Assembly: GCA_026988195.1 (NCBI GenBank)
Contig: JALSLS010000283.1
Span: forward strand, 1 to 14,767
DNA: 14,767 nucleotides
DNA from: Methylomonas sp.
Lineage (GTDB): Bacteria; Pseudomonadota; Gammaproteobacteria; Methylococcales; Methylomonadaceae
Direction of reading: 5' to 3'
The position numbers and the translations under genes were made by a program. The notes under the pieces are model-generated. The model did not search any database. It was not told the origin of the DNA and saw only the letters and a program-made list of their open reading frames with translations. Positions 1 through 6,275 of this stretch are shown here, piece by piece; the stretch's first letter is position 1; every line of letters begins with the position of its first letter.

Positions 1-14
1 CATGCACATTCCTT
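1..14 (-). promoter_or_regulatory. Shine-Dalgarno and possible start codon of a further gene running off the left edge
   Basis: On the minus strand the multicopper oxidase stop codon is followed directly by AAGGA (positions 14-10), six bases of spacer and an ATG at positions 3-1. This is the layout of a translationally linked downstream gene. Multicopper oxidase genes are often followed by copB-like or other copper-handling genes, but nothing of this protein is visible, so its identity is inference. A second ATG at 9-7 is too close to the AAGGA to be the better start. Confidence 0.3.
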
Positions 15-1674
15 AATAGACATAAAACTGCCTCATCATCCCCAGATCTTCATGTTCTAAATTATGGCAATGGTATAAAAAGAAACCTTTAAAATCCTGA
101 AAAGGTTTTATAATTTCAATTTCTTCTCCTGGCATAACTAATACTGTATCTTTCCAGCCAGTATCGATAAAGCCCTCTTTTACCGTAGCATATTCATCTA
201 AACGCATACCGCCTGCTTTTCTAGAAACAATCTGATATTGCTGCCCATGTAGATGAATAGGGTGAGCCATTGAAAGCATCATGCCACCACCTTTCATTCC
301 ACCCATACCCATTTTTCCTTTTTCTTCGCCATGTTCTCCTTTTTTCATACCATGGTCATGGAAAATTTTAATTTTCTTAATTGAGCCAAGTGGAACACGT
401 TCAAAATCCAAAACTCTATCCATTGAGAAAGACTTTCCATTTAGCATAGGTCGCATTGGCTTCATGGAAATAGCTATAGGTAAAGGGTCATGCCTGTTAT
501 CAGCATCACGCCCAGTAAGACGCTCAAAGTTAACTAGGCGTTTAGGTAATTTAGGAGAGTCACTGATTTTTTCAGTCACCTTAAACGAAACGATTGGAAA
601 CTTAGTCCCTTGAGCCAACCCTCCGCCCCCCATCATCCCCATACCTCCTTCCATTCCTTTCGAAGAACCGCCTTTTCTTTTCTTCATTTTTTCATACATC
701 GGGGGCATAGCACCTGCATATGGCAAGCTATACATCACCAGTTTTGAGCCGACAGCTCGCCCGCTAAAATCCAGCCATAAATCAACTCGTTCTCCTGGGG
801 CAAGCATAATATAAGGCCTAGTTTCTGGCTTTTCTAATAAGCCTGCATCCGTTCCAATCGCAGTTAATGGGGTTCCATCATCCCAGCCCAATTTATAAAT
901 TCTTGAGTTAGATCCATTCAACGCTCTAAATCGATAAGCCCTCGATTTAACGGAAAACTCCGTATTGGGTTTACCATTAACCAGAATGGTATCACCTAAA
1001 AATCCAGTCATTCTTCCATGCATCCCATGCAAATATTGCAATTGGTTACGCTTATTAAAGGTTCTATCTTGCAAGACCAAAGGAATATCATATTTACCTC
1101 GCGGTAAATCTAATTTTTGTTCTTGTTCATCGGTAACCGTAATCATTCCAGCTAGCCCTTGATACACCTGCTCTGCTGTTAACTCATGAGTATGTGAGTG
1201 ATAAAAGCTGGTACCCGCTCGGTTCATTACTTCAAATTCATAAACAAACCGCTCTCCGGGCTGGATGGTATACATTGGGTGACCATCACTTTTTTGTGGA
1301 ACATGTAGCCCATGCCAGTGAATAATCGAGGGTTCTTTTAACCCATTATTAAAATAAATACGTACCTTCTGACCTTTCTCATAATTAATAATAGGCCCAA
1401 GGTAATTACCTTTTAAATGCTGTAAAGTGTTTTTAGGGCCTTTTAACAACCTGGCGTAGTATTTTTGTACCCGTGTATTCGGGCCATTTCTTAAAACAGG
1501 GACTTGAGCCTGCCTAGCCGTCATTTCTATTTCCACATCGGGGTTAAACCCAAGAGAAGGCCTGCTATTCACTTGCCCCTTCTTTGCTAACAGCACACCA
1601 GGAAATGCTGCAGTTGCTAATCCTAAAACAGAATGCTGTAGGAACTGACGTCTATTATTATTTTTTATCGACAT
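13..1674 (-). CDS. Tat-exported multicopper oxidase, CueO/CotA-like, with Met-rich inserts
   Basis: A 553-residue three-domain multicopper oxidase, expected to work in the periplasm, oxidising Cu(I) or another small substrate while reducing oxygen to water. The N-terminus carries a twin-arginine signal (NRRQFLQ, Arg8-Arg9) and a hydrophobic stretch ending near residue 30. All four copper-ligand motifs are intact: HWHG at 119-122, HSH at 159-161, HPIHLHG at 471-477 and HCHNLEHEDLGMM from 535. The last contains the type 1 copper Cys536, His541 and the axial Met546. Two Met/Gly-rich segments (about residues 330-355 and 440-470, the second also His-containing) flank the third domain. Such inserts bind Cu(I) in CueO, which favours a cuprous oxidase over a laccase role. 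A strong GAGGAAGG ribosome site precedes the ATG. It lies downstream of folA on the same strand after 87 bp, so it probably has its own promoter. The substrate is not proven; a bilirubin-oxidase or manganese-oxidase type is possible. Confidence 0.9.
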   Translation of the reverse strand: MSIKNNNRRQFLQHSVLGLATAAFPGVLLAKKGQVNSRPSLGFNPDVEIEMTARQAQVPVLRNGPNTRVQKYYARLLKGPKNTLQHLKGNYLGPIINYEKGQKVRIYFNNGLKEPSIIHWHGLHVPQKSDGHPMYTIQPGERFVYEFEVMNRAGTSFYHSHTHELTAEQVYQGLAGMITVTDEQEQKLDLPRGKYDIPLVLQDRTFNKRNQLQYLHGMHGRMTGFLGDTILVNGKPNTEFSVKSRAYRFRALNGSNSRIYKLGWDDGTPLTAIGTDAGLLEKPETRPYIMLAPGERVDLWLDFSGRAVGSKLVMYSLPYAGAMPPMYEKMKKRKGGSSKGMEGGMGMMGGGGLAQGTKFPIVSFKVTEKISDSPKLPKRLVNFERLTGRDADNRHDPLPIAISMKPMRPMLNGKSFSMDRVLDFERVPLGSIKKIKIFHDHGMKKGEHGEEKGKMGMGGMKGGGMMLSMAHPIHLHGQQYQIVSRKAGGMRLDEYATVKEGFIDTGWKDTVLVMPGEEIEIIKPFQDFKGFFLYHCHNLEHEDLGMMRQFYVY

Positions 1675-1727
1675 AACCCTTCCTCTAAAGCAAATAAATT
1701 AGTTTTTAATTATCGACTAAATATACG

Positions 1728-1740
1728 CTTTTCTGAAAGG
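1728..1740. promoter_or_regulatory. Imperfect 13-bp inverted repeat upstream of the multicopper oxidase
   Basis: CTTTTCTGAAAGG reads almost the same on both strands (10 of 13 positions) and lies about 55 bp upstream of the oxidase ATG, near a GATAAT-like minus-strand hexamer. It could be an operator, for example for a two-component copper response regulator. It does not match the CueR consensus that I know (ACCTTCC-N7-GGAAGGT). A chance occurrence in AT-rich DNA is quite possible. Confidence 0.2.
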
Positions 1741-1761
1741 ATAACAAAACTCATATTCGCT

Positions 1762-2250
1762 TTAATTCACTTTTTCTAGGGTAATAAAACTATATGAAAA
1801 ATCAACAGTAGAATCATTCAAAATGTCTTCTCTAGCCACTTCTTTCCATTCCTTTTTATTAATAACGGGAAAAAAAGTATCTGCTAAAAAATCTTTATTT
1901 ATTTCAGTCAAATACAACTTATCAGCCACTTCAATCATGGCTTCATAAAAGGTTGCCCCTCCAATAACAAAAATTTCCTCATATTCCTGACATGATTCAA
2001 TAGCCTGTTCTATAGTGTTAAAAACCAAACAATCTGGCTGATGATAATCCCTATTTCGACTTACAATAATATTCGTCCGTCCCGGCAAAGGTCTACCAAT
2101 AGATTCATAAGTTTTTCGCCCCATTAAAATAGGAGCTCCCATGGTGATTTTTTTAAATTTTTTAAGATCCGCTGATAAATGCCATGGCATTTCATTGTTC
2201 AAGCCAATAGCTCGATTTGTTGCCATCGCAACAATAAGTGATATTTTCAT
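1762..2250 (-). CDS. folA: Dihydrofolate reductase
   Basis: A 162-residue chromosomal-type dihydrofolate reductase, which reduces dihydrofolate to tetrahydrofolate with NADPH in the cytoplasm for thymidylate, purine and methionine synthesis; it is the target of trimethoprim. Its length matches the family (about 159-165). The N-terminus ISLIVAMATNRAIG, the Met20-loop equivalent NEMPWHL (21-25) and catalytic Asp28 (Asp27 in E. coli) are present. MGRKTYESIGRPLPGR carries the NADPH phosphate-binding residues, and FVIGGATFYEAMI forms the later Gly-Gly cofactor contact. The ribosome site before the ATG is weak. It stands alone on the minus strand, with 436 bp of non-coding DNA upstream and the multicopper oxidase downstream. 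Confidence 0.97.
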   Translation of the reverse strand: MKISLIVAMATNRAIGLNNEMPWHLSADLKKFKKITMGAPILMGRKTYESIGRPLPGRTNIIVSRNRDYHQPDCLVFNTIEQAIESCQEYEEIFVIGGATFYEAMIEVADKLYLTEINKDFLADTFFPVINKKEWKEVAREDILNDSTVDFSYSFITLEKVN

Positions 2251-2315
2251 ATAGGTTTATTAGAGATAGTTAGCTACAACTCATCAGTACAATTTATTTT
2301 TTACTTGAAACTCGC

Positions 2316-2331
2316 TAGAAACTAGTCTCTA
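2316..2331. promoter_or_regulatory. 16-bp near-perfect palindrome upstream of folA
   Basis: TAGAAACTAGTCTCTA is self-complementary except for one mismatched pair, centred on ACTAGT. It is about 65 bp upstream of the folA start codon, where an operator could sit. No regulator is assigned and the sequence could also be a small hairpin in a long leader. Confidence 0.25.
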
Positions 2332-2557
2332 ACAAGCCCTTTCAACTTGACTTGCATACAACGATACCAGATTAAAATATTTAATAAAGCCTAGAAAAAT
2401 AGTAGAAGCTATAGCCATCCAGCTTGTGAGCAGGCAATGATGTAGGAGCGTCCGCCCTCGGCGCGAAGGTAATTGATAGTTTCAGAGAAAAGAGTTCTAT
2501 TTTAATCACGCCGACTAGTGCATGGACAAATATTTGCTCCTACAATATCTGCATTCA

Positions 2558-2571
2558 CTACATCCATGTAG
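2558..2571. repeat. Tight 14-bp inverted repeat inside the REP-like element
   Basis: CTACATCCATGTAG has perfect 6-base arms around CC. Together with the CAAATATTTG palindrome at 2527-2536 it shows that the middle of the element between the REP-like ends is also rich in dyad symmetry. No function is assigned. Confidence 0.3.
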
Positions 2572-2580
2572 ATTATGCAA

Positions 2581-2612
2581 GTAGGTAGAATAATGCAGGA
2601 GCTATTATCGAG
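2581..2612 (+). repeat. Short dispersed repeat, copy 1
   Basis: This 32-base segment starts GTAGGTAGAATAATGCAGG and is matched at 26 of 30 aligned positions, with one 2-base gap, by positions 8126-8155. Both copies lie in gene-free DNA. This copy is contiguous with the right arm of the REP-like element, so it may be part of a larger mobile or repeat unit. Confidence 0.45.
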
Positions 2613-2686
2613 GAGCAGCGAAGCGGTGTACCGAGAGCGGGCGCTCCTACGAAGAAAATGTCACTAAAGAGCCTGAATGATTACCA

Positions 2687-3604
2687 TTAATTACGTAAAA
2701 AAGCCCCCACTTTTGGAGTAGCGACACTACCATCTGCAGACTTAAATTTAAAAGGAATAGACACTAACACCATCCCTTTATTTAACAACACTGCAAAGTG
2801 TAAATGAGGGCCTGAAGAAAACCCTGTATTGCCTGAATAGCCAATTAACTGCCCTGCATAGACTTTTAACCCTGGGTATACTTGCGCTGTTTCTAATGCT
2901 AAATGAGCATAAACGGCCATACTGCCATCTTCATGTAAAATTCGAATACTATTGGCTCTACTTATATAAGCTTGTTTTGTTCCACCTTTAAAAAAATCAT
3001 TATTGACCTCAACCACTATGCCCGTCCTAGCGGCATGGATAGGGGTATTAACGGGCATCACTAAATCAACTGCATATTTATTTTGCTTATCTGTATGGCT
3101 AAATTTACCACCAAAGGCTTGAGAAATCCTAACAGAAGTATTCTTTTCAAAAGGTGGAAAATAAACTGCTTGCGGGTCATGTTTAGCTAAAGGGCTGCCA
3201 ATGGTATACCGATATACCAAGGAATAGCCCCATGATTTATACAAATTATTTCCCGTTATTTTAAATAAAGTTTTAGATTGTCCTGGTTCGACAATAAAGC
3301 GCTTGGGTAGTGCGGGTTGTGAAATAACATTTTTTTCCTCATTTAAACTCACTTCAATTTCTATAGGAGCTTTATAATTATTAATCACAAAATATTCTGG
3401 ACTTTGCTTATCTCCTTTTTTTTGTAACCAAATATAACGTTTAGTAGCGGCCTTTAACTGCCTAACTTCTACTTTTTGATCTGTTTCAGGCGGCGTATCT
3501 GAATAATGCCATAAGCCTTGTTGGTCTTTATATTTATAGAGTTTTTTTGCAGGTAAGAGCTGCGAAAAAAAACTCAATATTAGAATAGAGATAAATAATT
3601 TCAT
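2687..3604 (-). CDS. Exported M23-family peptidoglycan peptidase with N-terminal DUF4124-like region
   Basis: A 305-residue protein with a signal peptide (hydrophobic residues 3-17, cleavage near 18-20). Next comes a DUF4124-like segment, KLYKYKDQQGLWHYSDTPP (about 21-39), a middle beta-rich region (about 70-150), and a LytM/M23 metallopeptidase domain from about 155. The M23 domain has the zinc ligands His170 and Asp180 (spaced as in the SHTD...YAVD subfamily rather than the shorter HxGxD), His234 in YAHL, and HLH at 267-269. Enzymes of this type cut peptide crossbridges of peptidoglycan in the periplasm, or serve as LytM-type activators when ligands are lost; here the ligands look intact, so catalysis is likely. 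The gene is alone on its strand and divergent from the ychJ-like gene with 67 bp between them. The exact substrate bond is unknown. Confidence 0.88.
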   Translation of the reverse strand: MKLFISILILSFFSQLLPAKKLYKYKDQQGLWHYSDTPPETDQKVEVRQLKAATKRYIWLQKKGDKQSPEYFVINNYKAPIEIEVSLNEEKNVISQPALPKRFIVEPGQSKTLFKITGNNLYKSWGYSLVYRYTIGSPLAKHDPQAVYFPPFEKNTSVRISQAFGGKFSHTDKQNKYAVDLVMPVNTPIHAARTGIVVEVNNDFFKGGTKQAYISRANSIRILHEDGSMAVYAHLALETAQVYPGLKVYAGQLIGYSGNTGFSSGPHLHFAVLLNKGMVLVSIPFKFKSADGSVATPKVGAFLRN

Positions 3605-3625
3605 TCAGTTTAATATCAGATTTTT

Positions 3626-3655
3626 TTGAATCAGAGTATGATAATAGTCTATTAA
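3626..3655 (+). promoter_or_regulatory. Candidate promoter for the ychJ-like and RRM genes
   Basis: TTGAAT at 3626-3631 and TATTAA at 3650-3655 are separated by 18 bp in the 67-bp divergent region. If used, the transcript would begin only about ten bases before the GTG start, leaving no room for a Shine-Dalgarno site. The GATAAT at 3640-3645 is an alternative -10 element without a clear partner. Confidence 0.3.
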
Positions 3656-3671
3656 TTATTTTTCTGATACA

Positions 3672-4157
3672 GTGCCCGACATACAATCATACTGCCTCTG
3701 TGGTAGCAAAATTGAATACTCACATTGTTGTGAGCCATTTCATAAAAAAATCAACCTCCCTCACACCGCAGAAGCTCTTATGCGCTCTAGGTTTACAGCC
3801 TACGCCGATAAGAATGAGGGGTATCTTCTAGAAACTTGGAGTGCTAGCAAGCGACCTGAATCTATTGACTTTTCTAAAGAAGAAGCGGTATGGACACATC
3901 TAGATATTGTAAAAACTAAAAAAGGAAATCAAAAAGACAGCAAAGGTATTGTCGAGTTTAAAGCTTATTACAGCTTAGAAGATGAGCCTTATGTGATGAA
4001 CGAAGTAAGCCGCTTTATAAAAATAGCCGATCGCTGGCTGTATTTAGACGGTGTGGTAAAATCAGTTTCCAAAGTTAATCAGCAAGCTAACCAAGGCAAA
4101 AATGCACCATGCTCTTGTGGTAGTGGTAAAAAATTTAAACGTTGCTGTGGTAAATAA
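3672..4157 (+). CDS. ychJ: YchJ-family SEC-C motif protein (UPF0225)
   Basis: A 161-residue protein matching the layout of E. coli YchJ (about 152 residues). An N-terminal SEC-C zinc motif has Cys8, Cys10, Cys19 and Cys20. LMRSRFTAYA follows at 37-46, then an NTF2-like middle part ending RWLYLDG, and a C-terminal SEC-C motif CSCGSGKKFKRCC (147-159). SEC-C motifs bind zinc and in SecA contact SecB and the ribosome; the function of YchJ itself is not established. The start used is GTG at 3672, the only one that keeps the whole first SEC-C motif; no Shine-Dalgarno site is evident. The RRM gene begins two bases after its stop codon, so the two are almost certainly cotranscribed. Family assignment is firm and function is not. 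Confidence 0.9.
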   Translation: MPDIQSYCLCGSKIEYSHCCEPFHKKINLPHTAEALMRSRFTAYADKNEGYLLETWSASKRPESIDFSKEEAVWTHLDIVKTKKGNQKDSKGIVEFKAYYSLEDEPYVMNEVSRFIKIADRWLYLDGVVKSVSKVNQQANQGKNAPCSCGSGKKFKRCCGK

Positions 4158-4159
4158 AT

Positions 4160-4585
4160 ATGGTCATAATTTTAAGAAGGATTCCTCCGAGTACCCAAGA
4201 CGATGAGATCTCTGCATTCTTAGACCCCTTATTAAAAGGCAGTTTTTATCAACGTTCAGGCCATATTGAGTCAATCCGCATTCTAGTCCTAAAAGATAAT
4301 CAAAGAAATACCCTTGAATACCATGGCCTAGTCAGCATAGACTCTGAGGTAGCCGCTAACAGAGTCATAAAACAGCTCAACAGAAAACAGTTCAAAAACA
4401 AACCCATCATCGTTAGAGAGTATTTTCATCGCTCCTGGCATAACGACCCAAGAGTCAATATGCACCAATGGAATGAAGAGCTTGAGAATAAACGCAAGAG
4501 AACTCGGCGTCGTGCCAGGCTAGAGGTTGTTACAGAAGAAACTTTAAAATTCAGTCAAAATGATTCTAACCCTCGGATTTTATAA
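4160..4585 (+). CDS. Small RRM-like RNA-binding protein
   Basis: A 141-residue protein. Residues 1-90 look like one RNA recognition motif: beta-1 VIILRRIP (RNP2-like), a helix, then YHGLVSI (54-60, RNP1-like but lacking the usual two aromatic residues), a second helix and the closing strand IIVREYF. After it come a conserved-looking HRSWHNDPR segment (90-98) and a very basic tail KRKRTRRRAR (111-120). RNA binding is inferred from this fold pattern and charge; the target is unknown. Similar short proteins occur in several gammaproteobacteria as far as I recall. It starts two bases after the ychJ stop with no Shine-Dalgarno site, suggesting re-initiation by the same ribosome. Its last 20 bases overlap the end of gmk on the other strand. 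Confidence 0.75.
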   Translation: MVIILRRIPPSTQDDEISAFLDPLLKGSFYQRSGHIESIRILVLKDNQRNTLEYHGLVSIDSEVAANRVIKQLNRKQFKNKPIIVREYFHRSWHNDPRVNMHQWNEELENKRKRTRRRARLEVVTEETLKFSQNDSNPRIL

Positions 4586-5189
4586 GTCTCTCTAACAAAG
4601 GTGCTAATTGTTTTAATTGTCGCTGTATTTCCAAGCGGTGGCTCACAACAACTCCTCTTAACTCTGCAAGTGCTTGATCAAAATTATCATTAACAATTAA
4701 ATAGTTAAACTCATCACAATGACTCATTTCTTGCACTGCATCTTGCATTCTACGGTCAATAATTTCTTTACTATCTTGCCCTCTATTTTCTAACCGTTGC
4801 TGCAGAACTTCGATAGAGGGTGGCAATATAAAGATAGAAAGGCAGTCTGGAAGCATTTTTCTAACTTGCTGAGCACCTTGCCAGTCAATTTCTAAAATAA
4901 CGTCAATTCCATTATCCAAATAATACTCAACTGATTGCTGCGCAGTTCCATAATAATTATCAAAAACTTTTGCATGCTCTAAAAAAGCATTCTTAGCTAT
5001 CATTTTCTTAAAATCATCTACGGTAGAAAAAAAATAATCTTTTCCATGGGTTTCGCCTACTCGCATTTTTCGCGTTGTATGAGAAACAGAAACCGTTAAC
5101 TGGTCAAGGTCTGCAACCAATCGTTTAACTAAGCTAGTTTTTCCTGCCCCTGATGGCGCAGAAATAATATAAAGTTTACCTTTGTTCAT
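4566..5189 (-). CDS. gmk: Guanylate kinase
   Basis: A 207-residue guanylate kinase that phosphorylates GMP/dGMP to GDP/dGDP with ATP in the cytoplasm; the length equals the E. coli enzyme. The P-loop APSGAGKTS is at 11-19. SHTTRKMRVGETHGKDYFF provides the GMP-binding Ser/Thr/Arg residues, and ILEIDWQGAQQVR carries the Asp that positions the substrates. A lid segment (LENRGQDSKEIIDRR) follows. It sits nine bases after yicC. Its Shine-Dalgarno AAGG overlaps the yicC stop codon (TAAGG), so translation is probably coupled. The usual downstream rpoZ-spoT genes are absent; instead the gene converges on the RRM gene with a 20-bp overlap. Confidence 0.97.
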   Translation of the reverse strand: MNKGKLYIISAPSGAGKTSLVKRLVADLDQLTVSVSHTTRKMRVGETHGKDYFFSTVDDFKKMIAKNAFLEHAKVFDNYYGTAQQSVEYYLDNGIDVILEIDWQGAQQVRKMLPDCLSIFILPPSIEVLQQRLENRGQDSKEIIDRRMQDAVQEMSHCDEFNYLIVNDNFDQALAELRGVVVSHRLEIQRQLKQLAPLLERLIKSEG

Positions 5190-5198
5190 TTCTATACC

Positions 5199-6065
5199 TT
5201 ATTCAATATTCTGAATTTGTTCACGCATCTGTTCAATCAAGACTTTCAGGTCAATTGAAATTTGTGTCATCTCTTTATCTGCAGACTTTGAGCCCAAGGT
5301 ATTGGCTTCTCGATTCATTTCCTGCATTAAAAAATCAAGTCGCCTTCCTATGGGTTCTTGTTTAGTTAATACATTCAGCACTTCATTAACATGGGTATCT
5401 AATCGATCAAGCTCTTCTGCCACATCCAGTTTTTGAGAAAGAAAAACCATTTCCTGTTCTAACCTGTCAAAATCGGGGTCTACAACCAACTCAGCAAGCC
5501 GCTCCTTTGTTTTACTCCGAATACGTTGCAATACTTCAGGCATTCTTTGGTTGGCCGCTTCAACTAATAATTGCACCTTTTTACATCGCAACTCAATAAG
5601 CTCAGAAAGTTGCGCACCTTCACGCTCTCTAGCTACAACAAGTTGTTGAAGGGATTGTTCTACTAATGTTCTAATACCTTGCAATAAAGTATCTTTATTT
5701 ATTTCTGTTTCTTGTTGAATACCCGGATAATTTAATACATCAAATGCGGTAAAAGGGCGGCCATTGTGCATCAGGTCTTCAATTTGAGAGGTTGCCTGTA
5801 ACAGTGCCTTAACCGCATCATCATCAATTGTAATAGTTTGTTTCTGTTTAGCTTGCTTTTTATAGCTTAAAGAACACTCAATTTTTCCTCGTTTTAGGGA
5901 TGTGGTAATGATGCTTCTAATATCTCCCTCGACAAAGCGTAGCCTTTCAGGTAGTTTGAGTGAAACATCACAGTATCGGTGATTAACAGAACGTAACTCA
6001 CAATTAACTGTTAAGTTATCTATTTCTAATTCATCACTGGCAAAAGCAGTCATACTTTTAATCAT
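5199..6065 (-). CDS. yicC: YicC/YloC-family endoribonuclease
   Basis: A 288-residue YicC-family protein, the same length as E. coli YicC (287). The N-terminal signature MIKSMTAFA, the ELRSVNHRYCDV motif (about 26-37) and the C-terminal DFLMQEMNREANTLGSKS segment with the closing IEQMREQIQNIE are characteristic. YicC proteins act as endoribonucleases in small-RNA turnover (E. coli YicC acts on RyhB). AGGA lies seven bases before the ATG, supporting this start. It is the first gene of a yicC-gmk operon read leftward from the palindromic divergent promoter region shared with the protein kinase gene. Confidence 0.95.
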   Translation of the reverse strand: MIKSMTAFASDELEIDNLTVNCELRSVNHRYCDVSLKLPERLRFVEGDIRSIITTSLKRGKIECSLSYKKQAKQKQTITIDDDAVKALLQATSQIEDLMHNGRPFTAFDVLNYPGIQQETEINKDTLLQGIRTLVEQSLQQLVVAREREGAQLSELIELRCKKVQLLVEAANQRMPEVLQRIRSKTKERLAELVVDPDFDRLEQEMVFLSQKLDVAEELDRLDTHVNEVLNVLTKQEPIGRRLDFLMQEMNREANTLGSKSADKEMTQISIDLKVLIEQMREQIQNIE

Positions 6066-6079
6066 TATTTATCCTATAC

Positions 6080-6244
6080 TTAGGAAATTGTATGAAACAA
6101 CCTCTCGATTTCTAACTTGTCTTTTTGCTCCAGATGGAATGATCTCACTCGTTGCGTAGCTAGCTATCGCCTCATGAGATCATTCCACCTGAAACAAAAA
6201 TCCTAAGTTATAATTTCGGGAAGTTATTCCATACACGATCCTTA
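6080..6244. repeat. About 165-bp imperfect palindrome filling the yicC/kinase divergent promoter region
   Basis: The left arm (6080-6147) and the reverse complement of the right arm (6175-6244) align over about 70 positions with roughly three quarters identity and only short gaps. The inner 13 bases of each arm are perfect inverted copies (6135-6147 and 6175-6187, TGGAATGATCTCA). Even the centre, TAGCTAGCTA at 6157-6166, is symmetric. Conserved blocks further out include GTATG.AA.AAC and TAACTT. Such an extended fold-back is typical of a MITE-like or other dispersed palindromic element rather than an operator. It occupies most of the 210 bp between the two divergent genes, so both promoters must lie in or at the edges of it. 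Confidence 0.7.
6209..6214 (+). promoter_or_regulatory. Consensus -10 hexamer candidate for the kinase gene
   Basis: TATAAT lies about 60 bp upstream of the kinase start within the right arm of the palindrome. No good -35 hexamer is found 16-18 bp upstream. The mirrored position in the left arm reads TAGAAA toward yicC, so the element may carry weak outward-facing promoter motifs on both sides. Confidence 0.3.
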
Positions 6245-6275
6245 AAAATTAAGCAGTAATATTAAAAAAATATCT

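Larger units (their letters stand above)
2442..2650. repeat. REP-like inverted repeat element
   Basis: The left end (2442-2464) begins GTAGGAGCG and forms a small CGCC-CTC-GGCG hairpin. The right end (2628-2650) is its reverse complement at 19 of 23 positions and ends in CGCTCCTAC. A third inverted core, GCTCCTAC, lies at 2536-2543. GTAGGAGCG followed by a GC-rich hairpin is the layout of repetitive extragenic palindromes in Pseudomonas and related gammaproteobacteria, which are moved by RAYT (IS200-like) tyrosine transposases. The GC-rich ends stand out against the AT-rich surroundings. No RAYT gene is in the window. Membership in a multi-copy family is inferred from form only. Confidence 0.6.
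2251..2686. other. 436-bp gene-free stretch between the M23 peptidase gene and folA
   Basis: No credible reading frame is present. The half nearest folA (2251-2400) must hold the folA promoter and contains a 16-bp near-palindrome at 2316-2331, but I cannot pick a convincing -35/-10 pair. The half nearest the peptidase gene (2441-2650) is filled by REP-like inverted repeats and a short dispersed repeat, described separately. Confidence 0.8.

Noticed and set aside
281..613. Plus-strand open frame opposite the multicopper oxidase
   Set aside because: It is a shadow frame inside a well-supported gene, low in complexity because it mirrors the Met/Gly-rich segments, with no family likeness.
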